From positions 1 through 64,000 of the forward strand of contig NC_064047.1 of assembly GCF_932526225.1 (NCBI RefSeq): a stretch of 64,000 nt of DNA, read 5' to 3'. A program made the position numbers and the translations under genes. This document shows positions 37,773 through 51,472 of the stretch, in pieces (positions within the stretch are counted from its first letter, which is position 1; every line of letters starts with the position of its first letter). The notes beneath the pieces were generated by a model. The model was given only the letters and a program-made list of their open reading frames with translations, was not told where the DNA came from and did no database searches. Source of the DNA: Nematostella vectensis. Lineage: Eukaryota; Cnidaria; Anthozoa; Actiniaria; Edwardsiidae.

Positions 37773-39728
37773 TAGAATAATTTTTTACCTACTAAAAGAA
37801 AACAACTTGACTGCAAAACACTTACTGTAGGGCACTCGATATTAGGCATTACTTTCATGTGGATGTAAGGTTGAAATGTCAAAACCTTCATTAACCCGTG
37901 AACTACGCTTTAGCGTATTACACTTTGTTGTGATCTGATTCTATTGTTCTTTTTTGTGTTTTACTAACTATTACCGTTTAACTATCACACTTTGTTTCAC
38001 GGGTTAATGAAAACCACTCTAATTACTTACAGTAATTCTTTTTTTAATATTATTATTTACTTGTATAATTTAGATGAGCAATACATATTTCTTCTTGGCC
38101 TTGTAGAGCTCATCTCGTTCCTCAAAAATAACAAACGAAATGAAGTTTGTTCTTATTTTGGTGCAAAGGAATCTACATTAGTTTTCTAATCAGATAATTG
38201 TTTTTCTTTTAACACTCACCTGTTATTTCAACAGCTCTTACTTGAGTTTGCTTGTCTCAGAAATATACCTTGCTTAAAAAACAAAGACATGTTACAAACT
38301 TATTTAATAATAGGTAACAACTGCAATATTGTATGAAGAGAGTGCCCCTCCCTTCCCCCTGCTATTGTTGACATTATGCTCAATAAACTGTTACCTCTCC
38401 CCTCTCCACCAGTTAAGCATTCTATGTATGCTTCCCTGTACAAAATGCGCCCCTTCAAATAGAACATTAAAGTTCACATACTTGTTTACTTCCTCAAACT
38501 CTTTGCTTTGTGTTTTTTGTTAACTTCCTAGGAACAAATTGAATACATATAATCAATAAATCCAGCAAGCTTATTTTGCAAACTCACTTTTTTTATTATT
38601 TTTGCGCAAAACCAATCAGGATTACTGTGGACAAGCACAAAGAAAGAAAACGAATAAAAAAAAAGCCCATTGGCCTGGGATCGAACCCGGTCTGAAGAAC
38701 AAAACGGAAACCATACATACGGATTACCCAATCGGTATGGCAGCACAAGGCTTTTACGGAAGGCTGTAAAGAACCCGAAGGCCCCAAGCACCGATATTTC
38801 AAGCGAATATGCTGTACAACACTCTTGCAAGGTTATCCGAACCCGCGCATTAATGGGGAGGACAATAACCAGGATCCCAGGCCTGTAATACGGTTACGCC
38901 ACGCACAGCTCGCCGAGATTGTGGATGACAAAAAATAGAGGTCTATTTGGGCGTCTTGGGTCCCTTGGGGATTCGCCATGCGCACGGGCGCATCTCTTTT
39001 ATTGTGTACATGACACCAAATTAGCGAAGAAAAAAGACGCTGTTTTAGTATCATGTGAAAAGCCTAAAATAAATAGAAATAAAGACGTAAGGGGGGAGAA
39101 TATTGACATATTCATATTAGAATATTGACAAAATCCGCAATATTGTCTACGCTGACTAAGTAAAGCTGTATTTTACTTTAAAGGGGCAGCAGCATAGTAC
39201 TGCGCATGTCTGGAGTCAGTGTTTATTGTAGGCTTTTAAGTGTCTACAAACAGTTGAACTTTGTAAAAGCTGTCAATACCTTATTAAATAATATGCAAAA
39301 TTATATTGAAAACTATGTTAATGGACAGTTTGTGGTCATTTTTTTTTGTTTAAAGTCTGCCACATGTACCAAAAGCTCATAACTCAGTATTAGAATTTCA
39401 CTGAAGTTCATTGTGTCAGGGCTCTAGAGCTATTGCAAATCTCTTAAACATGACACTCCCCCTTTGTTTTATTTTTAGTTTTGTTCTATTATTATTATTA
39501 TTATTATTATTATTTTCTTTTTTAGAGGGGGAGGGGAATTCAGCTAAAAATATCCAAGGGTCAATTCAAGCAACTAGTACAAAAGATGTTTTTTTGCAGT
39601 CCTTTATTCAATATATTCAAGGTTATCATGCAATTCTGTTGTTTGACTGCATATATATATTTTTTTCTTTCTTTTCATTACAAGTTCTATATGTGTAAGT
39701 GGTGACCATAGCTATGATTACTATTATT
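37773..39728 (+). repeat. Unit 20 (short form)
   Basis: Private changes include ggattactgtggac near 38618 and a two-base loss giving tatttcaagcg near 38794. It has one of the longest (TTA) runs in the array, near 39487. Confidence 0.95.
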
Positions 39729-41725
39729 TAGAATATTTTTTTACCTACTAAAAGAAAACAATTTGACTGCAAAACACTTACTGTAGGGCACTCGATATTA
39801 GGCATTACTTTCATGTGGATGTAAGGTTGAAATGTCAAAACCTTCATTAACCCGTGAACTACGCTTAAGCGTATTACCCTTTGTTGTGATCTGATTCTAT
39901 TGTTCTTTTTTGTGTTTTACTAACTATTACCGTTTAACTATCACACTTTGTTTCACGGGTTAATGAAAACCACTCTAATTACTTACAGTAATTCTTTTTT
40001 AATATTATTATTTACTTGTATAATTTAGATGAGCAATACATATTTCTTCTTGGCCTTGTAGAGCTCATTTCGTTCCTCGTAAATAACAAACAAAATGAAG
40101 TTTGTTCTTATTTGGTGCAAAGGAATCTACATTAGTTTTCTAATCAGATAATTGTTTTTTTTAACACTCACCTGTTATTTCAACAGCTCTTACTTGAGTT
40201 TGCTTGTCTCAGAAATAGACCTTGCTTAATAAACAAATATATCTTACAAACTTATTTAATAATAGGTAACAACTGCAATATTGTATGAAGAGAGTGCCCC
40301 TCCCTTCCCCCTGCTATTGTTGACATTATGCTCAATAAACTGTTACCTCTCCCCTCTCCACCAGTTAAGCATTCTATGTATGCTTTCCTGTACAAAATGC
40401 GCCCCTTCAAATAGAACATTAAAGTTCACATACTTGTTTACTTCCTCAAACTCTTTGCTTTGTGTTTTTTGTTAACTTCCTAGGAACAAATTGAATACAT
40501 ATAATCAATAAATCCAGCAAGCTTATTTTGCAAACTCACTTTTTTATTATTTTTGCGCAAAACCAATCAGGATTAGGGGGGTCAAGCACAAAGAAAGAAA
40601 ACGAATAAAAAAAAAGCCCATTGGCCTGGGATCGAACCCGGTCTGAAGAACAAAACGGAAACCATACATACGGATTACCCAATCGGTATGGCAGCACAAG
40701 GCTTTTACGGAAGGCTGTAAAGAACCCGAAGGCCCCAAGCACCGATATTTCCGAGCGAATATGCTGTACAACACTCTTGCAAGGTTATGCCAACCCGCGC
40801 ATTAATGGGGAGGACAATAACCAGGATCCCAGGCCTGTAATACGGTTACGCCACGCACAGCTCGCCGAGATTGTGGATGACAAAAAATAGAGGTCTTTTT
40901 TGGCGTCTTGGGTCCCTTGGGGACTCGCCATGCGCACGGGCGCATCTCTTTTATTGTGTACATGACATCAAATTAGCGAAGAAAAAAGACGCTGTTTTGG
41001 TATCATGTGAAAAGCATAAAATAAATAGAAATAAAGACGTAAGGTGTGATAATATTGACATATTCATATTAGAATATTGACAAAATCCGCAATATTGTCT
41101 ACGCTGACTAAGTAAAGCTGTATTTTACTTTAAAGGGGCAGCAGCATAGTACTGCGCATGTCTGGAGTCAGTGTTTATTGTAGGCTTTTAAGTGTCTACA
41201 AACAGTTGAATTTTTTAAAAGCTGTCAATACCTTATTAAATAATATGCAATATTATATTGAAAACTATGTTAATTGACAGTTTGTGGTCATTTTTTTTGT
41301 TTTGTTGAAAGTCTTCCACATGTACCAAAAGCTAATAAGTCAGTATTAGAATTTCACTGAAGTTCATTGTGTCAGGGCTCTAGAGCTATTGCAAATCTCT
41401 TAAACATGACACTCCCCCTTTAAAGGAAAGTAAAAAAAAATCAAAATTGTTGGTGGGGGTCTCTGTTGTGTTTGTTTTCTTTTTAGTTTTGTTCTATTAT
41501 TATTATTATTTTCTTTTTTAGAGGGGGAGGGGAATTCAGCTAAAAATAGCCAAGGGTCAATTCAAGCAACTAGTACAAAAGATGTTTTTTTGCAGTCCTT
41601 TATTCAATATATTCAAGGTTATCATGCAATTCTGTTGTTTGACTGCATATATATATATTTTTTCTTTCTTTTCATTACAAGTTCTATATGTGTAAGTGGT
41701 GACCATAGCTATGATTACTATTATT
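39729..41725 (+). repeat. Unit 21 (long form, isolated among short units)
   Basis: The first about 1.3 kb matches unit 4 (tacgcttaagcgta, tggcgtcttggg after a T run, aaggtgtgata). The remainder is long form with the extra segment near 41418. A mosaic unit. Confidence 0.95.
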
Positions 41726-43679
41726 TAGAATAATTTTTTACCTACTAAAAGAAAACAATTTGACTGCAAAACACTTACTGTAGGGCACTCGATATTAGGC
41801 ATTACTTTCATGTGGATGTAAGGTTGAAATGTCAAAACCTTCATTAACCCGTGAACTACGCTTTAGCGTATTACACTTTGTTGTGATCTGATTCTGTTGT
41901 TCTTTTTTGTGTTTTACTAACTATTGCCGTTTAACTATCACACTTTGTTTCACGGGTTAATGAAAACCACTCTAATTACTTACAGTAATTCTTTTTTAAT
42001 ATTATTATTTACTTGTATAATTTAGATGAGCAATACATATTTCTTCTTGGCCTTGTAAAGCTCATCTCGTTCCTCGTAAATAACAAACAAAATGAAGTTT
42101 GTTCTTATTTGGTGCAAAGGAATCTACATTAGTTTTCTAATCAGATAATTGTTTTTTTTTAACACTCACTTGTTATTTCAACAGCTCTTACTTGAGTTTG
42201 CTTGTCTCAGAAATAGACCTTGCTTAATAAACAAATATATCTTACAAACTTATTTAATAATAGGTAACAACTGCAATATTGTATGAAGAGAGTGCCCCTC
42301 CCTTCATCCCTGCTATTGTTGACATTATGCTCAATAAACTGTAACCTCTCCACTCTCCACCAGTTAAGCATTCTATGTATGCTTCCCTGTACAAAATGCG
42401 CCCCTTCAAATAGAACATTAAAGTTCACATACTTGTTTACTTCCTCAAACTCTTTGCTTTGTGTTTTTTGTTAACTTCCTAGGAACAAATTGAATACATA
42501 TAATCAATAAATCCAGCAAGCTTATTTTGCAAACTCACTTTTTTTTATTATTTTTGCGCAAAACCAATCAGGATTAAAGGGGTCAAGCACAAAGAAAGAA
42601 AACGAATAAAAAAAAAGCCCATTGGCCTGGGATCGAACCCGGTCTGAAGAACAAAACGGAAACCATACATACGGATTACCCAATCGGTATGGCAACACAA
42701 GGCTTTTACGGAAGGCTGTAAAGAACCCGAAGGCCCCAAGCACCGATATTTCCGAGCGAATATGCTGTACAACACTCTTGCAAGGTTATCCCAACCCGCG
42801 CATTAATGGGGAGGACAATAACCAGGATCCCAGGCGTGTAATACGGTTACGCCACGCACAGCTCGCCGAGATTGTGGATGACAAAAAATAGAGGTCTATT
42901 TGGGCGTCTTGGGTCCCTTGGGGACTCGCCATGCGCACGGGCGCATCTCTTTTATTGTGTACATGACATCAAATTAGCGAAGAAAAAAGACGCTGTTTTG
43001 GTATCATGTGAAAATCTTAAAAAAAAAGAAATAAAGACGTAAGGAGGGAGAATATTGACATCTTCATATTAGAATATTGACAAAATCCGCAATTTTGTCT
43101 ACGCTGACTAAGTAAAGCTGTATTTTACTTTAAAGGAGCAGCAGCATAGTACTGCGCATGTCTGGAGTCAGTGATTAATGTAGGCTTTTAAGTGTCAACA
43201 AACAGTTGAACTTTTTAAAAGCTGTCAATACCTTATTAAATAATATGCAATATTATATTGAAAACTATGTTAATGGACAGTTTGTGGTCATTTTTGTTTG
43301 TTTAAAGTCTGCCACATTTACCAAAAGCTCATAAGTCAGTATTAGAATTTCACTGAAGTTCATTGTGTCAGGGCTCTAGAGCTATTGCAAATCTCTTAAA
43401 CATGACACTCCCCCTTTGTTTTATTTTTAGTTTTGTTTTATTATTATTATTATTATTATTATTTTCTTTTTTAGAGGGGGAGGGGAATTCAGCTAAAAAT
43501 AGCCAAGGGTCAATTCAAGCAACTAGTACAGAAGATGTTTTTTTGCAGTCCTTTATTCAATATATTCAAGGTTATCATGCAATTCTGTTGTTTGACTGCA
43601 TATATATATATATTTTTCTTTCTTTTCATTACAAGTTATATATGTGTAAGTGGTGACCATAGCTATGATTACTATTATT
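41726..43679 (+). repeat. Unit 22 (short form)
   Basis: Private changes include ggcaacacaagg near 42692 and a shortened A-rich stretch near 43017. It also has a long (TTA) run near 43438. Confidence 0.95.
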
Positions 43680-45627
43680 TAGAATATTTTTTTACCTACT
43701 AAAAGAAAACAACTTTACTGCAAAACACTTACTGTAGGGCACTCGATATTAGGCATTACCTTCATGTGGATGTAAGGTTGAAATGTCAAAACCTTCATTA
43801 ACCCGTGAACTACGCTTTAGCGTATTACACGTTGTTGTGATCTGATTCTATTGTTCTTTTTTGTGTTTTACTAACTATAACTGTTTAACTATCACACCTT
43901 GTTTCACGAGTTAATGAAAACCACTCTAATTACTTACAGTAATTCTTTTTTTAATATTATTATTTACTTGTATAATTTAGATGAGCAATACATATTTCTT
44001 CTTGGCCTTGTAGAGCTCATCTCGTTCCTCAAAAATAACAAACGAAATGAAGTTTGTTCTTATTTTGGTGCAAAGTAATCTACAGTAGTTTTCTAATCAG
44101 ATAATTGTTTTTCTTTTAACACTCACCTGTTATTTCAACAGCTCTTACTTGAGTTTGCTTGTCTCAGAAATATACCTTGCTTAATAAACAAAGACATGTT
44201 ACAAACTTATTTAATAATAGGTAACAACTGCAATATTGTATGAAGAGAGTGCCCCTCCCTTCCCCCTGCTATTGTTGACATTATGCTCAATAAACTGTTA
44301 CCTCTCCCCTCTCCACCAGTTAAGCATTCTATGTATGCGTCCCTGTACAAAATGCGCCCCTTCAAATAGAACATTAAAGTTCACATACTTGTTTACTTAC
44401 TCAAACTCTTTGCTTTGTGTTTTTTGTTAACTTCATAGGAACAAATTGAATACATATAATCAATAAATCCAGCAAGCTTATTTTGCAAACTCACTTTTTT
44501 TATTATTTTTGCGCAAAACCAATCAGGATTAGGGGGGTCAAGCACAAAGAAAGAAAACGAATAAAAAAAAGCCCATTGGCCTGGGATCGAACCCGGTCTA
44601 AAGAACAAAACGGAAACCATACATACGGATTACCCAATCGGTATGGCAGCACAAGGCTTTTACAGAAGGCTGTAAAGATCCCGAAGGCCCCAAGCACCGA
44701 TATTTCCGAGCGAATATGATGTACTACACTCTTGCAAGGTTATCCCAACCCGCGCATTAATGGGGAGGACAATAACCAGGATCCCAGGCGTGTAATACGG
44801 TTACGCCACGCACAGCTCGCCGAGATTGTGGATGACAAAAAATAGAGGTCTATTTGGGCGTCTTGGGTCCTTTGGGGACTCGCCATGCGCACGGGCGCAT
44901 CTCTTTTATTGTGTACATGACATCAAATTAGCGAAGAAAAAAGACGCTGTTTTGGTATCATGTGAAAAAGCATAAAATAAATAGAAATAAAGACGTAAGG
45001 GGGGAGAATATTGACATATTCATATTAGAACATTGACAAAATCCGCAATATTGTCTACTCTGACTAAGTAAAGCTATATTTTACTTTAAAGGGGCAGCAG
45101 CATAGTACTGCGCATGTCTGGAGTCAGTGTTTATTGTAGGCTTTTAAGTGTCTACAAACAGTTGAACTTTTTAAAAGCTGTCAATACCTTATTAAATAAT
45201 ATGCAATATTATATTGAAAACTATGTTAATGGACAGTTTGTGGTCATTTTTTTTTGTTTAAAGTCTGCCACATTTACCAAAAGCTCATAAGTCAGTATTA
45301 GAATTTCACTGAAGTTCATTGTGTCAGGGCTCTAGAGCTATTGCAAATCTCTTAAACATGACACTCCCCCTTTGTTTTATTTTTAGTTTTGTTCTATTAT
45401 TATTATTATTATTTTCTTTTTTAGAGGGGGAGGGGAATTCAGCTAAAAATATCCAAGGGTCAATTCAAGCAACTAGTACAAAAGATGTTTTTTTGCAGTC
45501 CTTTATTCAATATATTCAAGGTTATCATGCAATTCTGTTGTTTGACTGCATATATATATATTTTTCTTTCTTTTCATTACAAGTTCTATATGTGTAAGTG
45601 GTGACCATAGCTATGATTACTATTATT
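43680..45627 (+). repeat. Unit 23 (short form)
   Basis: The MITE right half carries the unit 7/8 haplotype (actataactg, caccttg, cacgagttaatg near 43908) inside an otherwise short-form unit 30 kb away. The tRNA-like flank has ggtctaaagaac near 44595. Confidence 0.95.
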
Positions 45628-47580
45628 TAGAATATTTTTTTACCTACTAAAAGAAAACAATTTGACTGCAAAACACTTACTGTAGGGCACTCGATATTAA
45701 GCATTACTTTCATGTGGATGTAAGGTTGAAATGTCAAAACCTTCATTAACCCGTGAACTACGCTTTAGCGTATTACCCTTTGTTGTGATCTGATTCTATT
45801 GTTCTTTTTTGTGTTTTACTAACTATTACCGTTTAACTATCACACTTTGTTTCACGGGTTAATGAAAACCACTCTAATTACTTACAGTAATTCTTTTTTA
45901 ATATTATAATTTACTTGTATAATTTAGATGAGCAATACATATTTCTTCTTGGCCTTGTAGAGCTCATCTCGTTCCTCGTACATAGCAAACAAAATGAAGT
46001 TTGTTCTTATTTGGTGCAAAGGAATCTACATTAGTTTTCTAATCAGATAATTGTTTTTTTTTAACACTCACCTGTTATTTCAACAGCTCTTACTTGAGTT
46101 TGCTTGTCTCAGAAATAGACCTTGCTTAATAAACAAATATATCTTACAAACTTATTTAATAATAGGTAACAACTGCAATATTGTATGAAGAGAGTGCCCC
46201 TCCCTTCCCCCTGCTATTGTTGACATTATGCTCAATAAACTGTTACCTCTCCCCTCTCCACCAGTTAAGCATTCTATGTATGCTTCCCTGTACAAATTTC
46301 GCCCCTTCAAATAGAACATTAAAGTTCACATACTTGTTTACTTCCTCAAACTCTTTGCTTTGTGTTTTTTGTTAACTTCCTAGGAACAAATTGAATACAT
46401 ATAATCAATAAATCCAGCAAGCTTATTTTGCAAACTCACTTTTTTTTATTTTTATTGCGCAAAACCAATCAGGATTAGGGGGGTCAAGCACAAAGAAAGA
46501 AAACGAATAAAAAAAAAGCCCATTGGCCTGGGATCGAACCCGGTCTGAAGAACAAAACGGAAACCATACATACGGATTACCCAATCGGTATGGCAGCACA
46601 AGGCTTTTACGGAAGGCTGTAAAGAACCCGAAGGAACCAAGCACCGAAATTTCCGAGCGAATATGCTGTACAACACTCTTGCAATGTTATGCCAACCCGC
46701 GCATTAATGGGGAGGACAATAACCAGGATCCCAGGCCTGTAATACGGTTACGCCACGCACAGCTCGCCGAGATTGTGGATGACAAAAAATAGAGGTCTAT
46801 TTTGGCGTCTTGGGTCCCTTGGGGACTCGCCATGCGCACGGGCGCATCTCTTTTATTGTGTACATGACATCAAATTAGCGAAGAAAAAAGACGCTGTTTT
46901 GGTATCATGTGAAAAGCATAAAATAAATAGAAATAAAGACGTAAGGGGGGGCGAATATTGACATATTCATATTAGAATATTGACAAAATCCGCAATATTG
47001 TCTACGCTGACTAAGTAAAGCTGTATTTTACTTTAAAGGGGCAGCAGCATAGTACTGCGCATGTCTAGAGTCAGTGTTTATTGTAGGCTTTTAAGTGTCT
47101 ACAAACAGTTGAACTTTTTAAAAGCTGTGAATACCTTATTAAATAATATGCAATATTATATTGAAAACTATGTTAATTGACAGTTTGTGGTCATTTTTTT
47201 TTTGTTTTGTTTAAAGTCTCCCACATGTACCAAAAGCTCATAAGTCAGTATTAGAATTTCACTGAAGTTCATTGTGTCAGGGCTCTAGAGCTATTGCAAA
47301 TCTCTTAAACATGACACTCCCCCTTTGTTTTATTTTTAGTTTTGTTCTATTATTATTATTATTTTCTTTTTTAGAGGGGGAGGGGAATTCAGCTAAAAAT
47401 AGCCAAAGGTCAATTCAAGCAACTAGTACAAAATATGTTTTTTTGCAGTCCTTTATTCAATATATTCAAGGTTATCATGCAATTCTGTTGTTTGACTGCA
47501 TATATATATATTTTTTTTCTTTATTTTCATTACAAGTTCTATATGTGTAAGTGGTGAGCATAGCTATGATTACTATTATT
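45628..47580 (+). repeat. Unit 24 (short form)
   Basis: Shares tctattttggcg and the gggggggcgaat variant (about 46944) with unit 28, four units on. Private changes are tacaaatttcgcc near 46291 and aaggaaccaagc near 46632. Confidence 0.95.
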
Positions 47581-49528
47581 TAGAATAATTTTTTACCTAC
47601 TAAAAGAAAACAATTTGACTGCAAAACACTTACTGTAGGGCACTCGATATTAGGCATTACTTTCATGTGGATGTAAGGTTGAAATGTCAAAACCTTCATT
47701 AACCCGTGAACTACGCTTTAGCGTATTACACTTTGTTGTGATCTGATTCTATTGTTCTTTTTTGTGTTTTACTAACTATTACCGTTTAGCTATCACACTT
47801 TGTTTCCCGGGTTAATGAAAACCACTCTAATTACTTACAGTAATTCTTTTTTAATATTATTTACTTGTATAATTTAGATGAGCAATACATATTTCTTCTT
47901 GGCCTTGTAGAGCTCATCTCGTTCCTCATAAATAACAAACAAAATGAAGTTTGTTCTTATTTGGTGCAAAGGAATCTACATTAGTTTTCTAATCAGATAA
48001 TTGTTTTTTTTAACACTCACCTGTTATTTCAACAGCTCTTACTTGAGTTTGCTTGTCTCAGAAATAGACCTTGCTTAATAAACAAATATATCTTACAAAC
48101 TTATTTAATAATAGGTAACAACTGCAATATTGTATGAAGAGAGTGCCCCTCCCTTCCCCCTGCTATTGTTGACATTATGCTCAATAAACTGTTACCTCTC
48201 CCCTCTCCACCAGTTAAGCATTCTATGTATGCTTCCCTGTACAAAATGCGCCCCTTCAAATAGAACATTAAAGTTCACATACTTGTTTACTTCCTCAAAC
48301 TCTTTGCTTTGTGTTTTTTGTTAACTTCCTAGGAACAAATTGAATACATATAATCAATAAATCCAGCAAGCTTATTTTGCAAACTCACTTTTTTTTATTA
48401 TTTTTGCGCAAAACCAATCAGGATTAGGGGGGTCAAGCACAAAGAAAGAAAACGAATAAAAAAAAAGCACATTGGCCTGGGATCGAACCCGGTCTGAAGA
48501 ACAAAACGGAAACCATACATACGGATTACACAATCGGTATGGCAGCACAAGGCTTTTACGGAAGGCTGTAAAGAACCCGAAGGCCCCAAGCACCGATATT
48601 TCCGAGCGAATATGCTGTACAACACTCTTGCAAGGTTATCCCAACCCGCGCATTAATGGGGAGGACAATAACCAGGATCCCAGGCCTGTAATACGGTTAC
48701 ACCACGCACAGCTCGCCGAGATTGTGGATGACAAAAAATAGAGGTCTATTTGGGCGTCTTGGGTCCCTTGGGGACTCGCCATGCGCACGGGCGCATCTCT
48801 TTTATTGTGTACATGACATCAAATTAGCGAAGAAAAAAGACGCTGTTTTGGTATCATGTGAAAAGCATAAAATATATAGAAATAAAGACGTAAGGGGGGG
48901 CGAATATTGACATATTCATATTAGAATATTGACAAAATCCGCAATATTGTCTACGCTGACTAAGTAAAGCTGTATTTTACTTTAAAGGGGCAGCAGCATA
49001 GTACTGCGCATGTCTAGAGTCAGTGTTTATTGTAGGCTTTTAAGTGTCTACAAACAGTTGAACTTTTTAAAAGCTGGGAATACCTTATTAAATAATATGC
49101 AAAATTATATTGAAAACTATGTTAATTGACAGTTTGTGGTCATTTTTTTTTTGTTTTGTTCAAAGTCTTCCACATGTACCAAAAGCTCATAAGTCAGTAT
49201 TAGAATTTCACTGAAGTTCATTGTGTCAGGGCTCTAGAGCTATTGCAAATCTCTTAAACATGACACTCCCCCTTTGTTTTATTTTTAGTTTTGTTCTATT
49301 ATTATTATTATTTTCTTTTTTAGAGGGGGAGGGGAATTCAGCTAAAAATAGCCAAAGGTCAATTCAAGCAACTAGTACAAAATATGTTTTTTTGCAGTCC
49401 TTTATTCAATATATTAAAGGTTATCATGCAATTCTGTTGTTTGACTGCATATATATATATTTTTTTCTTTCTTTTCATTACAAGTTCTATATGTGTAAGT
49501 GGTGAGCATAGCTATGATTACTATTATT
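47581..49528 (+). repeat. Unit 25 (short form)
   Basis: Has gtttagctatc and the ATT deletion of units 1, 2, 26, 29 and 30. The MITE right arm reads tttcccgggttaatg (about 47803). It ends with gtgagcatagc like units 1, 24, 28 and 29. Confidence 0.95.
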
Positions 49529-51472
49529 TAGAATAATTTTTTACCTACTAAAAGAAAACAATTTGACTGCAAAACACTTACTGTAGGGCACTCGATATTA
49601 GGCATTACTTTCATGTGGATGTAAGGTTGAAATGTCAAAACCTTCATTAACCCGTGAACTACGCTTTAGCGTATTACACTTTGTTGTGATCTGATTCTAT
49701 TGTTCTTTTTTGTGTTTTACTAACTATTACCGTTTAGCTATCACACTTTGTTTCACGGGTTAATGAAAACCACTCTAATTACTTACAGTAATTCTTTTTT
49801 AATATTATTTACTTGTATAATTTAGATGAGCAATACATATTTCTTCTTGGCCTTGTAGAGCTCATCTCGTTCCTCATAAATAACAAACAAAATGAAGTTT
49901 GTTCTTATTTGGTGCAAAGGAATCTACATTAGTTTTCTAATCAGATAATTGTTTTTTTTAACACTCACCTGTTATTTCAACAGCTCTTACTTGAGTTTGC
50001 TTGTCTCAGAAATAGACCTTGCTTAATAAACAAATATATCTTACAAACTTATTTAATAATAGGTAACAACTGCAATATTGTATGAAGAGAGTGCCCCTCC
50101 CTTCCCCCTGCTATTGTTGACATTATGCTCAATAAACTGTTACCTCTCCCCTCTCCACCAGTTAAGCATTCTATGTATGCTTCCCTGTACAAAATGCGCC
50201 CCTTCAAATAGAACATTAAAGTTCACATACTTGTTTACTTCCTCAAACTCTTTGCTTTGTGTTTTTTGTTAACTTCCTAGGAACAAATTGAATACATATA
50301 ATCAATAAATCCAGCAAGCTTATTTTGCAAACTCACTTTTTTTATTATTTTTGCGCAAAACCAATCAGGATTAGGGGGGTCAAGCACAAAGAAAGAAAAC
50401 GAATAAAAAAAAAGCCCATTGGCCTGGGATCGAACCCGGTCTGAAGAACAAAACGGAAACCATACATACGGATTACCCAATCGGTATGGCAGCACAAGGC
50501 TTTTACGGAAGGCTGTAAAGAACCCGAAGGCCCCAAGCACCGATATTTCCGAGCGAATATGCTGTACAACACTCTTGCAAGGTTATCCCAACCCGCGCAT
50601 TAATGGGGAGGACAATAACCAGGATCCAGGCCTGTAATACGGTTACACCACGCACAGCTCGCCGAGATTGTGGATGACAAAAAGTAGAGGTCTATTTGGG
50701 CGTCTTGGGTCCCTTGGGGACTCGCCATGCGCACGGGCGCATCTCTTTTATTGTGTACATGACATCAAATTAGCGAAGAAAAAAGACGCTGTTTTGGTAT
50801 CATGTGAAAAGCATAAAATAAATAGAAATAAAGACGTAAGGGGTGATAATATTGACATATTCATATTAGAATATTGACAAAATCCGCAATATTGTCTACG
50901 CTGACTAAGTAAAGCTGTATTTTACTTTAAAGGGGCAGCAGCATAGTACAGCGCATGTCTGGAGTCATTGTTTATTGTAGGCTTTTAAGTGTCTACAAAC
51001 AGTTGAACTTTGTAAAAGCTGTCAATACCTTATTAAATAATATGCAAAATTATATTGAAAACTATGTTAATGGACAGTTTGTGGTCATTTTTTGTTTGTT
51101 TAAAGTCTGCCACATGTACCAAAAGCTCATAACTCAGTATTAGAATTTCACTGAAGTTCATTGTGTCAGGGCTCTAGAGCTATTGCAAATCTCTTAAACA
51201 TGACACTCCCCCTTTGTTTTATTTTTAGTTTTGTTCTATTATTATTATTATTATTATTTTCTTTTTTAGAGGGAGAGGGGAATTCAGCTAAAAATATCCA
51301 AGGGTCAATTCAAGCAACTAGTACAAAAGATGTTTTTTTGCAGTCCTTTATTCAATATATTCAAGGTTATCATGCAATTCTGTTGTTTGACTGCATATAT
51401 ATATTTTTTTCTTTCTTTTCATTACAAGTTCTATATGTGTAAGTGGTGACCATAGCTATGATTACTATTATT
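49529..51472 (+). repeat. Unit 26 (short form)
   Basis: Resembles unit 2: gtttagctatc, the ATT deletion, ggggtgata, tagtacagcgc. One base is lost in aggatccaggcc near 50624, so the local open frame is broken in this copy. Confidence 0.95.
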
